A stretch of DNA of 55,633 nt. It comes from a virus. Below, piece by piece: positions 1-5,473 of this stretch (within the stretch, counting starts at the first letter, position 1; each line of letters opens with the position of its first letter). The stretch spans positions 1-55,633 of IMG/VR virus record IMGVR_UViG_3300043410_000581, one strand, 5' to 3'. Under the pieces are notes generated by a model. That model was not told the DNA's origin. It saw only the letters and a list, made by a program, of their open reading frames with translations, and did not search any database. The translations under genes and the position numbers were made by a program.

Positions 1-27
1 CGTTATTCTCTTTTGCTGTATGTATCT

Positions 28-51
28 ATTATAATGCCTACCACCGACATT
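28..51 (-). promoter_or_regulatory. Left-arm promoter P1 (AATGTC-N12-TATAAT)
   Basis: Read on the minus strand, the box AATGTC (51-46) is followed after 12 bp by TATAAT (33-28). It drives a gene whose start codon lies beyond the left edge; only its leader with an AGAGAA ribosome-site candidate is present in bases 1-27. Confidence 0.8.
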
Positions 52-60
52 TTACAATAG

Positions 61-218
61 GAAAGGGGGTTTCGTAACATAATCGTAACATAAGTTCAGA
101 TCGAAGGGGGTCGGCACTTTTCCAGGGTATGGAGAAGGAGCCTTTTACCGTCATGCTCAGGACCCCTGCAGGAAAGAAAGGAATTAAGACCTGCAGGTGT
201 CTTATCCAAACATGTTGA
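61..218. other. Intergenic module E1
   Basis: Non-coding stretch downstream of the 160-aa gene. It has direct CGTAACAT repeats (75-95), GGGGGTCGGC at 106-115 and two copies of the 8-bp palindrome CCTGCAGG at 165-172 and 190-197, 25 bp apart. The GTAAC and GTCGGC elements recur in the other left-arm gaps. Confidence 0.55.
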
Positions 219-701
219 CTAGTTGTCTTCGGAAGTTACGTCCTCAACGTCATAGTCCAAGTGCCAAAGGTTCTCACCATAGGCAGAGATGTCAAGACCG
301 TCAACGCTAACGTTGTACGAAATGTCATCCAAGTCTTCGAAGATTGAGACCTCAACGCTACCAGAGAAGTTGATAGTTCCCTGAACAGAGATAGACTTAG
401 TCAGTTCAATCTCCATTGCTTCTGCGAGTTCCTTCAAGAAATCCTCGTCCACGTTGTCGTGGTTTTCAAGGATAAGGTTCTTGACGTTGCTCTTCAATGC
501 TTCGATTGCTGCTTTTGCGTTTACCCAGCGGTCTCGCATAATGTTGTGGTCAGTAATCCAACTGTCTCGCTGTCCAGTCAGGGTTTCGATTTGCTCCTTG
601 AGTTGAGCAAGTACAGGGTGATTAGGGATTACTGTTTCACCAAGTACAAGACTAGCAGGGATAGGGTCAGGTACAAGATTTCCGTTTTCGTCATAAGCCA
701 T
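219..701 (-). CDS. Hypothetical protein, 160 aa, central coiled coil
   Basis: I do not recognise a named family. The N-terminal 30 residues are proline-rich, residues about 31-75 are helical with a heptad-like pattern (LAQLKEQIETL onward), residues 80-105 are acidic-helical, and the C-terminal 50 residues look beta-rich with a conserved-looking VSVDGLDISAYGENLWHLDYD. The start at 701 is supported by GAAAGGAAAAAAT just upstream and promoter P2 at the standard distance. It is one of the larger left-arm genes and is monocistronic. Function unknown; it is presumably an early or middle host-interaction gene judging only by position. Confidence 0.8.
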   Translation of the reverse strand: MAYDENGNLVPDPIPASLVLGETVIPNHPVLAQLKEQIETLTGQRDSWITDHNIMRDRWVNAKAAIEALKSNVKNLILENHDNVDEDFLKELAEAMEIELTKSISVQGTINFSGSVEVSIFEDLDDISYNVSVDGLDISAYGENLWHLDYDVEDVTSEDN

Positions 702-731
702 TATTTTTTCCTTTCGATTGGCTGTGTTTCT

Positions 732-755
732 ATTATAAGGGATACCTACGACATT
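732..755 (-). promoter_or_regulatory. Left-arm promoter P2
   Basis: AATGTC (755-750), 12 bp, TATAAT (737-732) on the minus strand. The box touches the TAA stop of the upstream gene (757-755). Serves the 160-aa gene. Confidence 0.85.
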
Positions 756-1018
756 TATTCGATGTCGTTGGCAATGCTTTCCAGTTCCTCAATGGTCTTC
801 ACCAGTTCAGCCTGAGCGTCTTCGGTGAGGGTAAGGCAAACAGTTCCAGAAACTGCCTGAGCAGAGATAGCCATAGCAAACTGAGCAAGGGCAGAGAGAA
901 ACTCGTCGCTGTCCACCTCGGTTCGCATAGCGTCAAGACCACCAGCCATCATAGCCACAAAGGGGTTGTCGCAAGCCTCGGTAGCAACCTGCTTCATTCC
1001 AAATGCGATGTCCAACAT
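755..1018 (-). CDS. Hypothetical protein, 87 aa
   Basis: An alanine-rich helical protein beginning MLDIAFGMKQVATEA and ending in an acidic helix (AELVKTIEELESIANDIE). The reading frame stays open upstream to 1069, but that extension is the translated promoter P3 and ribosome site. ATG at 1018 is chosen because GAAAGGAAAAT ends a few bases before it. The stop codon touches the -30 box of the next promoter. No family recognised. Confidence 0.8.
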   Translation of the reverse strand: MLDIAFGMKQVATEACDNPFVAMMAGGLDAMRTEVDSDEFLSALAQFAMAISAQAVSGTVCLTLTEDAQAELVKTIEELESIANDIE

Positions 1019-1046
1019 AATTTTCCTTTCGTTTGTTGATAGTTCT

Positions 1047-1070
1047 ATTATACAGGTGACCACTGACATT
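1047..1070 (-). promoter_or_regulatory. Left-arm promoter P3
   Basis: AATGTC (1070-1065), 12 bp, TATAAT (1052-1047), minus strand; serves the 87-aa gene. Confidence 0.85.
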
Positions 1071-1085
1071 ATAGGGATTTGTGGA

Positions 1086-1147
1086 GCGTTTCGTAAGCTT
1101 CGTAACCTGATCGTTACATTTGGGGGTCGGCTCCCCGAAGGGAGCAG
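1086..1147. other. Intergenic module E2 with GAGC hairpin
   Basis: Contains the inverted repeat GTAAC-N6-GTTAC near 1100-1120, GGGGGTCGGC (1122-1131) and a 6-bp hairpin GCTCCC-CGAA-GGGAGC at 1130-1145. Read on the minus strand the loop is UUCG closed by C-G, an unusually stable tetraloop. It directly follows the stop of the next gene and is a likely terminator, though it lacks a U tract. Confidence 0.6.
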
Positions 1148-1148
1148 G

Positions 1149-1640
1149 TTACCCTACTACCCCTGGGTCTAGTGTGGTTGCCCATTCCGCAAGGTATTCA
1201 TCAGGGCTAGGCAAATCATCTAAATCGTGTTCAAGAGTGTATCCGCCATAAGTAGAGATAAACTTTTTGGTTTGAAAGTTGAGGGTGTAAACTGCTTCAC
1301 AAAACAATTCGTCATTCTCAAAGTCGCTGGCATCAACTAGGAATAAATCGTTACTATAAGCAACATAGCCTAGAATGTCCGCACAGGTATCACGAGATAG
1401 AGTTGGATAAACTTCACTAACAGGCTGTTCACTAGCGGCTAGTAGTGAGTTGATGTTATCAATCTCTTTATCAGTTAGAAAGTATAGTTTAGGCAACTTA
1501 CTCTCAATAAGTCTGTGGTTCTCTGCGTGGTAGAGAGCAGTAACTCCCTGTCCGCTAGGGTATCCGTCCCATTGTCCGTATTGAGCAACCTTGACTACGC
1601 CATCTCGGTCAATTACCTTGGTTAGATTACGAGTTCCCAT
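1149..1640 (-). CDS. Conserved phage protein with MGTRNLT N-terminus, 163 aa
   Basis: The N-terminus MGTRNLTKVIDRDGVVKVAQ followed by YGQWDGYPSGQG matches a conserved uncharacterised family found in many phages of unrelated hosts; its biochemical role is not known to me. The C-terminal half carries FQTKKFISTYGGYTLEHDLDDLPSPDEYLAEWA. The start at 1640 follows a GAAAGGAAACACTA ribosome site and promoter P4. It is monocistronic and is followed at once by the E2 hairpin. Family match is from memory; a database search would settle it. Confidence 0.85.
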   Translation of the reverse strand: MGTRNLTKVIDRDGVVKVAQYGQWDGYPSGQGVTALYHAENHRLIESKLPKLYFLTDKEIDNINSLLAASEQPVSEVYPTLSRDTCADILGYVAYSNDLFLVDASDFENDELFCEAVYTLNFQTKKFISTYGGYTLEHDLDDLPSPDEYLAEWATTLDPGVVG

Positions 1641-1666
1641 TAGTGTTTCCTTTCGTTGATAGTCTA

Positions 1667-1690
1667 ATTATACTGGTAGGGTCAGACATT
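1667..1690 (-). promoter_or_regulatory. Left-arm promoter P4
   Basis: AATGTC (1690-1685), 12 bp, TATAAT (1672-1667), minus strand; serves the MGTRNLT gene. It begins one base past the stop of the 56-aa gene upstream. Confidence 0.85.
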
Positions 1691-1861
1691 TTACTCTACC
1701 GAAACTTCTAGCCATTCCCAAACATCACCATTGATAATGTCTTCATTAGCCATTTGTTTAGCATAGTCAATCATTTCATCTTCAGTCATGTCTTCAAACA
1801 ATTCTGCGTGGTCTTCTTCAGGGTAGTATTCAAATCTAAGACTAACAGTAATCTTTTCCAT
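1691..1861 (-). CDS. Hypothetical acidic protein, 56 aa
   Basis: Begins MEKITVSLRFEYYPEEDHAE and ends WEWLEVSVE. Third gene of a three-gene unit: its ATG overlaps the TAA of the 70-aa gene by one base (TAATG), so translation is probably coupled. Strongly acidic (many E and D), no cysteines, no membrane segment. A small acidic protein could be an inhibitor or a DNA mimic, but nothing in the sequence proves that. No family recognised. Confidence 0.75.
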   Translation of the reverse strand: MEKITVSLRFEYYPEEDHAELFEDMTEDEMIDYAKQMANEDIINGDVWEWLEVSVE

Positions 1862-2073
1862 TACTCATACTCACTTTCGATTTCGTTTACAAAGTCATCA
1901 TCACCATCAAGGATAGCGATAGCGTATTCCATCTTCATTGAATCTGGCAGGGAATCAAGGATATCCCATTGCTTATTGGTCAGGGCATCAGTATCAAAAG
2001 TAATGGTATCCTCACAGGCAGAGAACGAACCATCACCAGAGATGTAAGCCTTACGGCTGTGGAAATCATACAT
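1861..2073 (-). CDS. Hypothetical acidic protein, 70 aa
   Basis: Begins MYDFHSRKAYISGDGSFSAC and continues with an acidic helical half (NKQWDILDSLPDSMKMEYAIAILDGDDDFVNEIESEYE). Middle gene of the unit 2174-1691, joined by TAATG overlaps on both sides. The NKQWDILDSLPDSMK stretch looks like a small helical protein-binding motif. Function unknown. Confidence 0.78.
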   Translation of the reverse strand: MYDFHSRKAYISGDGSFSACEDTITFDTDALTNKQWDILDSLPDSMKMEYAIAILDGDDDFVNEIESEYE

Positions 2074-2174
2074 TAGTATCCTGCTTTCTCAAAAATGTCT
2101 AGTAGTTCATCTAGGGTTGATTCTGGTAGGGTGTCCAGAACATCTTGGTCAATGACATCAGCAAAGAGTTTCAT
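2073..2174 (-). CDS. Hypothetical microprotein, 33 aa
   Basis: Sequence begins MKLFADVIDQDVLDTLPEST and ends LLDIFEKAGY. First gene of the three-gene unit; it follows promoter P5 and a GAAAGGAAAACA ribosome site and its TAA overlaps the next ATG. The short length is supported by the perfect promoter, ribosome site and coupling signals. Predicted to be one or two acidic helices; function unknown. Confidence 0.72.
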   Translation of the reverse strand: MKLFADVIDQDVLDTLPESTLDELLDIFEKAGY

Positions 2175-2198
2175 TGTTTTCCTTTCGTTTATAGTTCC

Positions 2199-2222
2199 AT
2201 TATACATTAGGGGTCTGACATT
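2199..2222 (-). promoter_or_regulatory. Left-arm promoter P5
   Basis: AATGTC (2222-2217), 12 bp, TATAAT (2204-2199), minus strand; heads the 33-70-56 aa gene unit. Confidence 0.85.
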
Positions 2223-2225
2223 ATA

Positions 2226-2300
2226 GGGATTTGGGAAAGGTTTTTTAATATCGTAACCTGGTAGGCAGCTGGTGGGGTCGGCACCCCGAAGGGGTAGCCA
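2226..2300. other. Intergenic module E3
   Basis: GATTTGGGAAA, then ATCGTAACC (2250-2258), GGGGTCGGC (2274-2282) and a 5-bp hairpin ACCCC-GAA-GGGGT (2283-2295) just after the stop region of the GP88-like gene. Same order of parts as in E1, E2 and E4; probable terminator plus upstream regulatory sequence. Confidence 0.55.
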
Positions 2301-2305
2301 AAGGG

Positions 2306-3022
2306 CTACTTTTTACTAGCAGAGAACAGAATGTCATTCCTAGCAAAAACACACTGTGAGCAAGTAACGCAAGCACTACCCTTTTCAGTAATCATAGCAA
2401 TCTTGCGATTGTTTTCAGGGCAAGGGACAGCAGACTTTTCCTGTTGCTCGTTGAAGTCTGCCTTACCAGTAGCAAAATCCTTAGCAAGATAAGCAAGTTT
2501 TACGCCATAGATACGCTTCAATTCCCAAGCAAGAACCTTGTTAGCAGAATCAGCAGAGAAATACAGAGCAAGGTTAGGAATGTTTACCAAGATAGGCACA
2601 GCAAAGTCTGAACGAGTGTATGCCCAGAATTGAACATCAGGGTTTAGACGGATAACAAATGCCCAAGCCCTAGCATAGTCCTCACTAAAGAAGTCGCCAT
2701 CCCAGTGGATACGGAATAACTTTTCCGCATTACGCTTTTCGCAATCTGCCTTGAAGTCTTGAATCATCTCGTCAATCAGAGCAATCATTCCGAGAGTATC
2801 AGTAGCCAGTAGTTGCTCATAGTTGCTAACCAATACTTGACGAACACCCTTGAACACCTTTTCAAGTTTTCCAGCATAGCAGATAGTCTCACAGACAGAG
2901 GTAGCCCCAGGGCAGGAATAAGCCTTACCACTAGGCAAGCCAAAAGTGTTAGCGATAGAGGCTTGAGTGCCAGCCTTGTTTACAGCGTTAGCAACTTTAC
3001 GGTCTTTAGAGCGAGTGAGCAT
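2306..3022 (-). CDS. GP88-like cysteine-rich protein, 238 aa
   Basis: The N-terminal region has SLPSGK-type spacing followed by YSCPGATSVCETICYAGKLE (cysteines within residues about 36-48), and the C-terminus has CPENN and CVTCSQCVF, giving seven clustered cysteines that could bind a metal or Fe-S centre. This resembles the Gene product 88 (GP88) family of mycobacteriophages, a family without an established function. The central part (RIHWDGDFFSEDYARAWA) is well conserved in such proteins as I recall them. ATG at 3022 (MLTRSKDRK) is chosen; the open frame to 3082 is only promoter P6 and leader. Largest gene of the left arm; monocistronic. Confidence 0.75.
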   Translation of the reverse strand: MLTRSKDRKVANAVNKAGTQASIANTFGLPSGKAYSCPGATSVCETICYAGKLEKVFKGVRQVLVSNYEQLLATDTLGMIALIDEMIQDFKADCEKRNAEKLFRIHWDGDFFSEDYARAWAFVIRLNPDVQFWAYTRSDFAVPILVNIPNLALYFSADSANKVLAWELKRIYGVKLAYLAKDFATGKADFNEQQEKSAVPCPENNRKIAMITEKGSACVTCSQCVFARNDILFSASKK

Positions 3023-3047
3023 TTGGTTTCCTTTTCTTGATAATACA

Positions 3048-3071
3048 ATTATACACCTGACCACTGACATT
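3048..3071 (-). promoter_or_regulatory. Left-arm promoter P6
   Basis: AATGTC (3071-3066), 12 bp, TATAAT (3053-3048), minus strand; serves the GP88-like gene. Confidence 0.85.
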
Positions 3072-3091
3072 TTAGGGAACATCTTAAACGT

Positions 3092-3138
3092 GTCGTAAGT
3101 CGATCTTGCAGCTAGGGGGTCGGCTCCCCCTGTGGGGG
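3092..3138. other. Intergenic module E4
   Basis: Contains GTCGTAAGTCGATCTTGCAG, then GGGGGTCGGC and a hairpin CCCCC-TGT-GGGGG (3126-3138) that directly follows the stop of the 40-aa gene at 3143. Probable terminator without a U tract. Confidence 0.55.
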
Positions 3139-3142
3139 TAGA

Positions 3143-3265
3143 CTAGAGGAAGTCTATGATGTCACCATCAAATCTAGCGTCATCAAGATAGTCTTGCAAC
3201 TCAAGATAACTAATCTCTCCCTTGGCTGCTTGGTCAAACAATTCTTGGATGTATGCTTCGTCCAT
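3143..3265 (-). CDS. Hypothetical acidic microprotein, 40 aa
   Basis: Begins MDEAYIQELFDQAAKGEISY and ends DDARFDGDIIDFL. Its ATG overlaps the TGA of the 123-aa gene by one base (TGATG), so it is probably made by translational coupling from promoter P7. Helical and acidic; no family recognised. Confidence 0.72.
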   Translation of the reverse strand: MDEAYIQELFDQAAKGEISYLELQDYLDDARFDGDIIDFL

Positions 3266-3636
3266 CAGTCTTCCTCTTCCTCTAGAATTTCAAAGGTGAA
3301 CAACGCACCCATTTCGTCATGTGAACGGCGAACGACATTGAAAGTATTTTCTTCAGGGTCAAAGTCAAACTCAAGGCTGAAGTCACCATTCAAGACTAAC
3401 TTGTCAAGGATAGTTGCTGGAGTTGCCATTGCGTATCCTGAAACATGGTTCCAATTCATGTTGGTTCCGTTTATCTTGATAGGCTGAGTGTCATCAACAT
3501 TGTTCTTGGTCTGCCATTCACCAATTAGCCATGACACATCTTCTTTCTGCCATTCCCAGCAGTCGCCATAGCAGTTGAGTTCAACGCCATCTTCATCTTC
3601 TCCGCAAACACAGTTGCTTTCAATAATTGCTTTCAT
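3265..3636 (-). CDS. Hypothetical protein, 123 aa, N-terminal cysteine cluster
   Basis: Residues 1-27 contain four cysteines (CVC at 9-11, CYGDC at 22-26), a possible zinc site; the rest contains a tryptophan-rich helix (WEWQKEDVSWLIGEWQTKN) and a beta-rich acidic C-terminus. Start at 3636 follows GGAAAGGAAAACC and promoter P7. First gene of a two-gene unit. No family recognised. Confidence 0.8.
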   Translation of the reverse strand: MKAIIESNCVCGEDEDGVELNCYGDCWEWQKEDVSWLIGEWQTKNNVDDTQPIKINGTNMNWNHVSGYAMATPATILDKLVLNGDFSLEFDFDPEENTFNVVRRSHDEMGALFTFEILEEEED

Positions 3637-3658
3637 GGTTTTCCTTTCCTAGGGTTCA

Positions 3659-3682
3659 ATTATACAGGCAGGGTATGACATT
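3659..3682 (-). promoter_or_regulatory. Left-arm promoter P7
   Basis: AATGTC (3682-3677), 12 bp, TATAAT (3664-3659), minus strand. The box overlaps the stop codon (3683-3681) of the upstream basic gene. Confidence 0.85.
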
Positions 3683-3851
3683 ATAGGGATTCGTTGATAG
3701 CCTTGCGAATGTTGGCAGACCTAGTGCCTTTTCGGTGTTCAGGAACAACGATAGTGTGCTTGGTGAGCAATAGGTTTTTGAACAACTCAGCAGAGTGAGC
3801 CTTGCGAGTAGCCTCAGCAAGTTTGTTTAGTGGTTTCTTTCTTTTCTTCAT
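3681..3851 (-). CDS. Hypothetical basic protein, 56 aa, leaderless
   Basis: Begins MKKRKKPLNKLAEATRKAHS; lysine/arginine-rich, with a second basic patch (PEHRKGTRSANIRK), so nucleic-acid binding is plausible. Unlike its neighbours it has no GAAAGGAAA ribosome site: ATG at 3851 sits 6 bp after the -10 of promoter P8, so the mRNA is probably leaderless. An ATG further upstream (3869) lies across the promoter itself and is rejected. Confidence 0.7.
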   Translation of the reverse strand: MKKRKKPLNKLAEATRKAHSAELFKNLLLTKHTIVVPEHRKGTRSANIRKAINESL

Positions 3852-3857
3852 AGTCCT

Positions 3858-3881
3858 ATTATACATCAACCCTCCGACATT
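3858..3881 (-). promoter_or_regulatory. Left-arm promoter P8 (leaderless type)
   Basis: AATGTC (3881-3876), 12 bp, TATAAT (3863-3858), minus strand; only 6 bp separate the -10 from the ATG at 3851. Confidence 0.82.
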
Positions 3882-3884
3882 TAA

Positions 3885-3960
3885 CAGGGTTTTGGGAAAT
3901 ATTTTTTAAGGTTTTTAATGTCGATCTTGCCGAGAGCCGCCGACCCCCGAAGGGGGCTGA
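3885..3960. other. Intergenic module E5
   Basis: GGTTTTGGGAAAT, GTCGATCTTGCCG and a hairpin CCCCC-GAA-GGGGG at 3944-3956. The GCCGAC core is in the opposite orientation to E1-E4. The hairpin immediately follows the stop of the 38-aa gene at 3961. Confidence 0.5.
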
Positions 3961-4077
3961 TTAGCCTACTGACTTTGCTACTCGCTCAACCTGTTCTGGT
4001 GTTGCGATAGCAAAGAAAGCCTTAGCAAGAGTTTCGTAGTCAGCGATTTCCTCAAGTTTGCCAAATGAGATTTCCAT
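3961..4077 (-). CDS. Hypothetical microprotein, 38 aa
   Basis: Begins MEISFGKLEEIADYETLAKA and ends IATPEQVERVAKSVG. It lies 11 bp downstream of the 60-aa gene, and its ribosome site (GAAAGGAACACA) overlaps that gene's stop codon, so both are read from P9. Helical; function unknown. Confidence 0.7.
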   Translation of the reverse strand: MEISFGKLEEIADYETLAKAFFAIATPEQVERVAKSVG

Positions 4078-4088
4078 TGTGTTCCTTT

Positions 4089-4271
4089 CTAGGCGAAGCG
4101 TGGGTCAAGCAGGTCTGGGCGGAAGTGGGACAGCAGGGTGGCGTAGTCGCTAATCTGTTTCATACGAGGGTCAACCTCATCATCCTCAGTAGAGGCACGA
4201 CCACCTTTCAGGACAGCCTCCATCTCGTCCATTAGGCGAGAGCATTCAACTGACATTGCTTCGAAGTCCAT
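4089..4271 (-). CDS. Hypothetical acidic protein, 60 aa
   Basis: Begins MDFEAMSVECSRLMDEMEAV. Start at 4271 is set by GAAAGGAAACCCA and promoter P9; the open frame continuing to 4319 is the promoter. Residues 20-35 include a GGRASTEDDEVDP linker, then a helical C-terminus with RPDLLDPRFA. First gene of a two-gene unit with the 38-aa gene. No family recognised. Confidence 0.75.
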   Translation of the reverse strand: MDFEAMSVECSRLMDEMEAVLKGGRASTEDDEVDPRMKQISDYATLLSHFRPDLLDPRFA

Positions 4272-4296
4272 TGGGTTTCCTTTCGTTGATAAGACT

Positions 4297-4320
4297 ATTA
4301 TACAACGAGCCACTGACATT
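4297..4320 (-). promoter_or_regulatory. Left-arm promoter P9
   Basis: AATGTC (4320-4315), 12 bp, TATAAT (4302-4297), minus strand; serves the 60- and 38-aa genes. Confidence 0.85.
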
Positions 4321-4326
4321 TTACAA

Positions 4327-4438
4327 GAGGATTTGGGGAAAATCGGGATCTTTTTTAATGCTTTCGTAACTAGATCCAGAGCTGGGCGGTCGGCTCCCTG
4401 TGGATAACTTGGGGGGTAGCTGTGGATAACTACCCCCC
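4327..4438. repeat. Intergenic module E6 with paired DnaA boxes
   Basis: GATTTGGGGAAAATCG, TTTCGTAACTAGATCC and GGTCGGCTCC precede two perfect DnaA boxes (TGTGGATAA on plus, TTATCCACA on minus) at 4399-4407 and 4421-4429, 22 bp apart. The second box fills the loop of a 9-bp hairpin, GGGGGGTAG (4411-4419) with CTACCCCCC (4430-4438). The hairpin follows the stop of the 75-aa gene. Confidence 0.8.
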
Positions 4439-4451
4439 CTCACCATACCTG

Positions 4452-4679
4452 TTAGGCTACTACATACTTAGTAGCAACCTCACTAGGGCGAGCAATGACC
4501 TGCGACCATTCCTCTGGCTTTCCGTCCTCAAGACGAACAGCGTAGCCAACATAGGCTTCGTTAGGCTGGATACCCTGACCAAGACGAGCCTTGATACCAA
4601 CAGGGGCATCAACCTGCTCAACAACCTTGCCAACATACTTGTTGTCGTGGGTCTTGATAGTCATTCCGATAAGGTTCAT
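4452..4679 (-). CDS. Hypothetical protein, 75 aa, small beta-barrel-like
   Basis: Begins MNLIGMTIKTHDNKYVGKVV and has alternating hydrophobic strands (VGYAVRLEDGKPEEWSQVIARPSEV), resembling a small beta-barrel such as an SH3-like or PRC-barrel-like fold; this is an impression from pattern only. Start at 4679 follows AAAGAAAAGAGAAATAA and the degenerate promoter P10. Downstream is the hairpin and DnaA-box pair. Function unknown. Confidence 0.75.
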   Translation of the reverse strand: MNLIGMTIKTHDNKYVGKVVEQVDAPVGIKARLGQGIQPNEAYVGYAVRLEDGKPEEWSQVIARPSEVATKYVVA

Positions 4680-4694
4680 TTATTTCTCTTTTCT

Positions 4695-4718
4695 TTATTA
4701 GGGGTTGATACTGACTTA
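4695..4718 (-). promoter_or_regulatory. Left-arm promoter P10 (degenerate)
   Basis: TAAGTC (4718-4713), 12 bp, TAATAA (4700-4695), minus strand. Weaker match to both boxes but the same spacing; serves the 75-aa gene. Confidence 0.55.
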
Positions 4719-4859
4719 TTTGCTAGGGGTTTTATTTGCTCTTGCGAGGCTCACACCTGCTAGGCTCATTCAGTATCTCTGTTTTGTTTATATTTATATT
4801 TTACAGGCTAGTTAGTGATTTGTCAAGGCGACACGCCGTAGTTTCCAAAACTTTTTTAT
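4719..4859. other. Intergenic stretch with TACGGCGTGTC repeat
   Basis: 141 bp without a credible gene. It contains the repeat GACACGCCGTA (4830-4840), also found at 5237-5247 and 7987-7997, and an AT-rich tail. A 17-codon frame near 4717-4769 has no ribosome site. Confidence 0.5.
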
Positions 4860-5003
4860 TTATTTTTGGTGTTCTTCAGTAAAGGTGAAGTATCCCTCAC
4901 GCTTGCTAGGGACTTTGTGAAAACGCTTAAGCTTTCCATACAGATTAGGGGCAAGCACACCAAGACCATTACACTCTGGACAAGGGGTTAGATTATCAAA
5001 CAT
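4860..5003 (-). CDS. Small zinc-finger-like protein, 47 aa
   Basis: Begins MFDNLTPCPECNGLGVLAPN: the CPECNGLG segment is a DnaJ-type CxxCxGxG half-site. Only one such pair is present, so a zinc site would need a second molecule or histidines (HKVP, EEHQK). The rest is basic (YGKLKRFHKVPSKREG). Start at 5003 is set by AAAAGGAAAGAA and P11; the longer open frame to 5051 is the promoter. Function unknown. Confidence 0.75.
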   Translation of the reverse strand: MFDNLTPCPECNGLGVLAPNLYGKLKRFHKVPSKREGYFTFTEEHQK

Positions 5004-5028
5004 TTCTTTCCTTTTCTTTTCTAAGTCT

Positions 5029-5052
5029 ATTATAGCGTGACCCTCTGACATT
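5029..5052 (-). promoter_or_regulatory. Left-arm promoter P11
   Basis: AATGTC (5052-5047), 12 bp, TATAAT (5034-5029), minus strand. The box touches the stop of the upstream 40-aa gene. Confidence 0.85.
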
Positions 5053-5174
5053 TAACCTTTGACTTTTGCGTCTGGGTGGTCTTTGAGAAACTTTGTCAAG
5101 TCAAGAATGTGGATTGCCGAAACAACCTTAGAGCCGTTTTCTAGTGAGTATTCGAATAGGGTGTACTTGCTCAT
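5052..5174 (-). CDS. Hypothetical protein, 40 aa (duplicate pair A)
   Basis: Begins MSKYTLFEYSLENGSKVVSA and continues IHILDLTKFLKDHPDAKVKG. It is a clear paralogue of the 39-aa gene at 5765-5884 (about 30 of 39 positions identical), with four genes of other families between them. Start at 5174 follows AAAAGGAAAACACAA and P12. Predicted as two strands and a helix ending in HPDAKVK. Function unknown. Confidence 0.8.
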   Translation of the reverse strand: MSKYTLFEYSLENGSKVVSAIHILDLTKFLKDHPDAKVKG

Positions 5175-5204
5175 TTGTGTTTTCCTTTTCTTCTTTATGT
5201 ATTC

Positions 5205-5228
5205 ATTATAGCAAGGGGGTACGACATT
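5205..5228 (-). promoter_or_regulatory. Left-arm promoter P12
   Basis: AATGTC (5228-5223), 12 bp, TATAAT (5210-5205), minus strand; serves the 40-aa gene of pair A. Module E7 with a LexA box lies just upstream. Confidence 0.85.
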
Positions 5229-5236
5229 TTAGGTAC

Positions 5237-5347
5237 GACACGCCGTAAATCTGGAAAGTTTTTTCTTATCGTAACCAATTTGTTATAATCGAACATTTGT
5301 TCGAAAACGCCGACCCCTGTGGATAACTTTCGATCAGCTGTGGATAA
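5237..5347. repeat. Intergenic module E7: LexA box and paired DnaA boxes
   Basis: Order on plus: GACACGCCGTA repeat (5237-5247), TCGTAACC, plus-strand TGTTATAAT (5281-5289), a perfect LexA/SOS palindrome TCGAACATTTGTTCGA (5289-5304), GCCGACCCC (5309-5317), DnaA boxes TGTGGATAA at 5318-5326 and 5339-5347, 21 bp apart. The second DnaA box directly abuts the stop codon of the 41-aa gene. Confidence 0.85.
5289..5304. promoter_or_regulatory. LexA (SOS) box 1
   Basis: TCGAACATTTGTTCGA is a perfect match to the actinobacterial/Gram-positive LexA consensus TCGAAC-N4-GTTCGA. It abuts a plus-strand extended -10 (TGTTATAAT, 5281-5289) and lies about 60 bp upstream of minus-strand promoter P12. Binding by host LexA is inferred from the sequence only. 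Confidence 0.8.
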
Positions 5348-5473
5348 CTAGAAGGGTATGTTATCTCGCTCTGCCTGGCGGTATCCAATTCCCTTAGCAA
5401 CTTTATAAGTAGTAAAAACAAGAATGATGTCCACAAGCAAGTTGAAGCCATTGTAGAAAATAATTTCGTTCAT
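5348..5473 (-). CDS. Small membrane protein, 41 aa
   Basis: Begins MNEIIFYNGFNLLVDIILVF with one predicted membrane helix at residues 10-25, then a basic/polar tail (KVAKGIGYRQAERDNIPF). Third gene of the unit 5714-5348; its ATG overlaps the TAA of the zinc-ribbon gene by one base. The stop is directly followed by a DnaA box. Function unknown. Confidence 0.75.
   Translation of the reverse strand: MNEIIFYNGFNLLVDIILVFTTYKVAKGIGYRQAERDNIPF

Noticed and set aside
131-155. Minus-strand frame of about 38 codons starting near 155 and crossing promoter P1
   Set aside because: No ribosome site, and it runs through the promoter and module repeats.
755-4319. Longer reading frames beginning MSVV or MSVA upstream of several left-arm genes
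   Set aside because: The ATG is the one inside the AATGTC promoter box, and the extra residues are a translation of promoter and ribosome site. The later ATG after GAAAGGAAA is used instead.
4422-4763. Plus-strand frame of 113 codons opposite the 75-aa gene
   Set aside because: Antisense shadow: no promoter or ribosome site, and the minus-strand gene has both signals.
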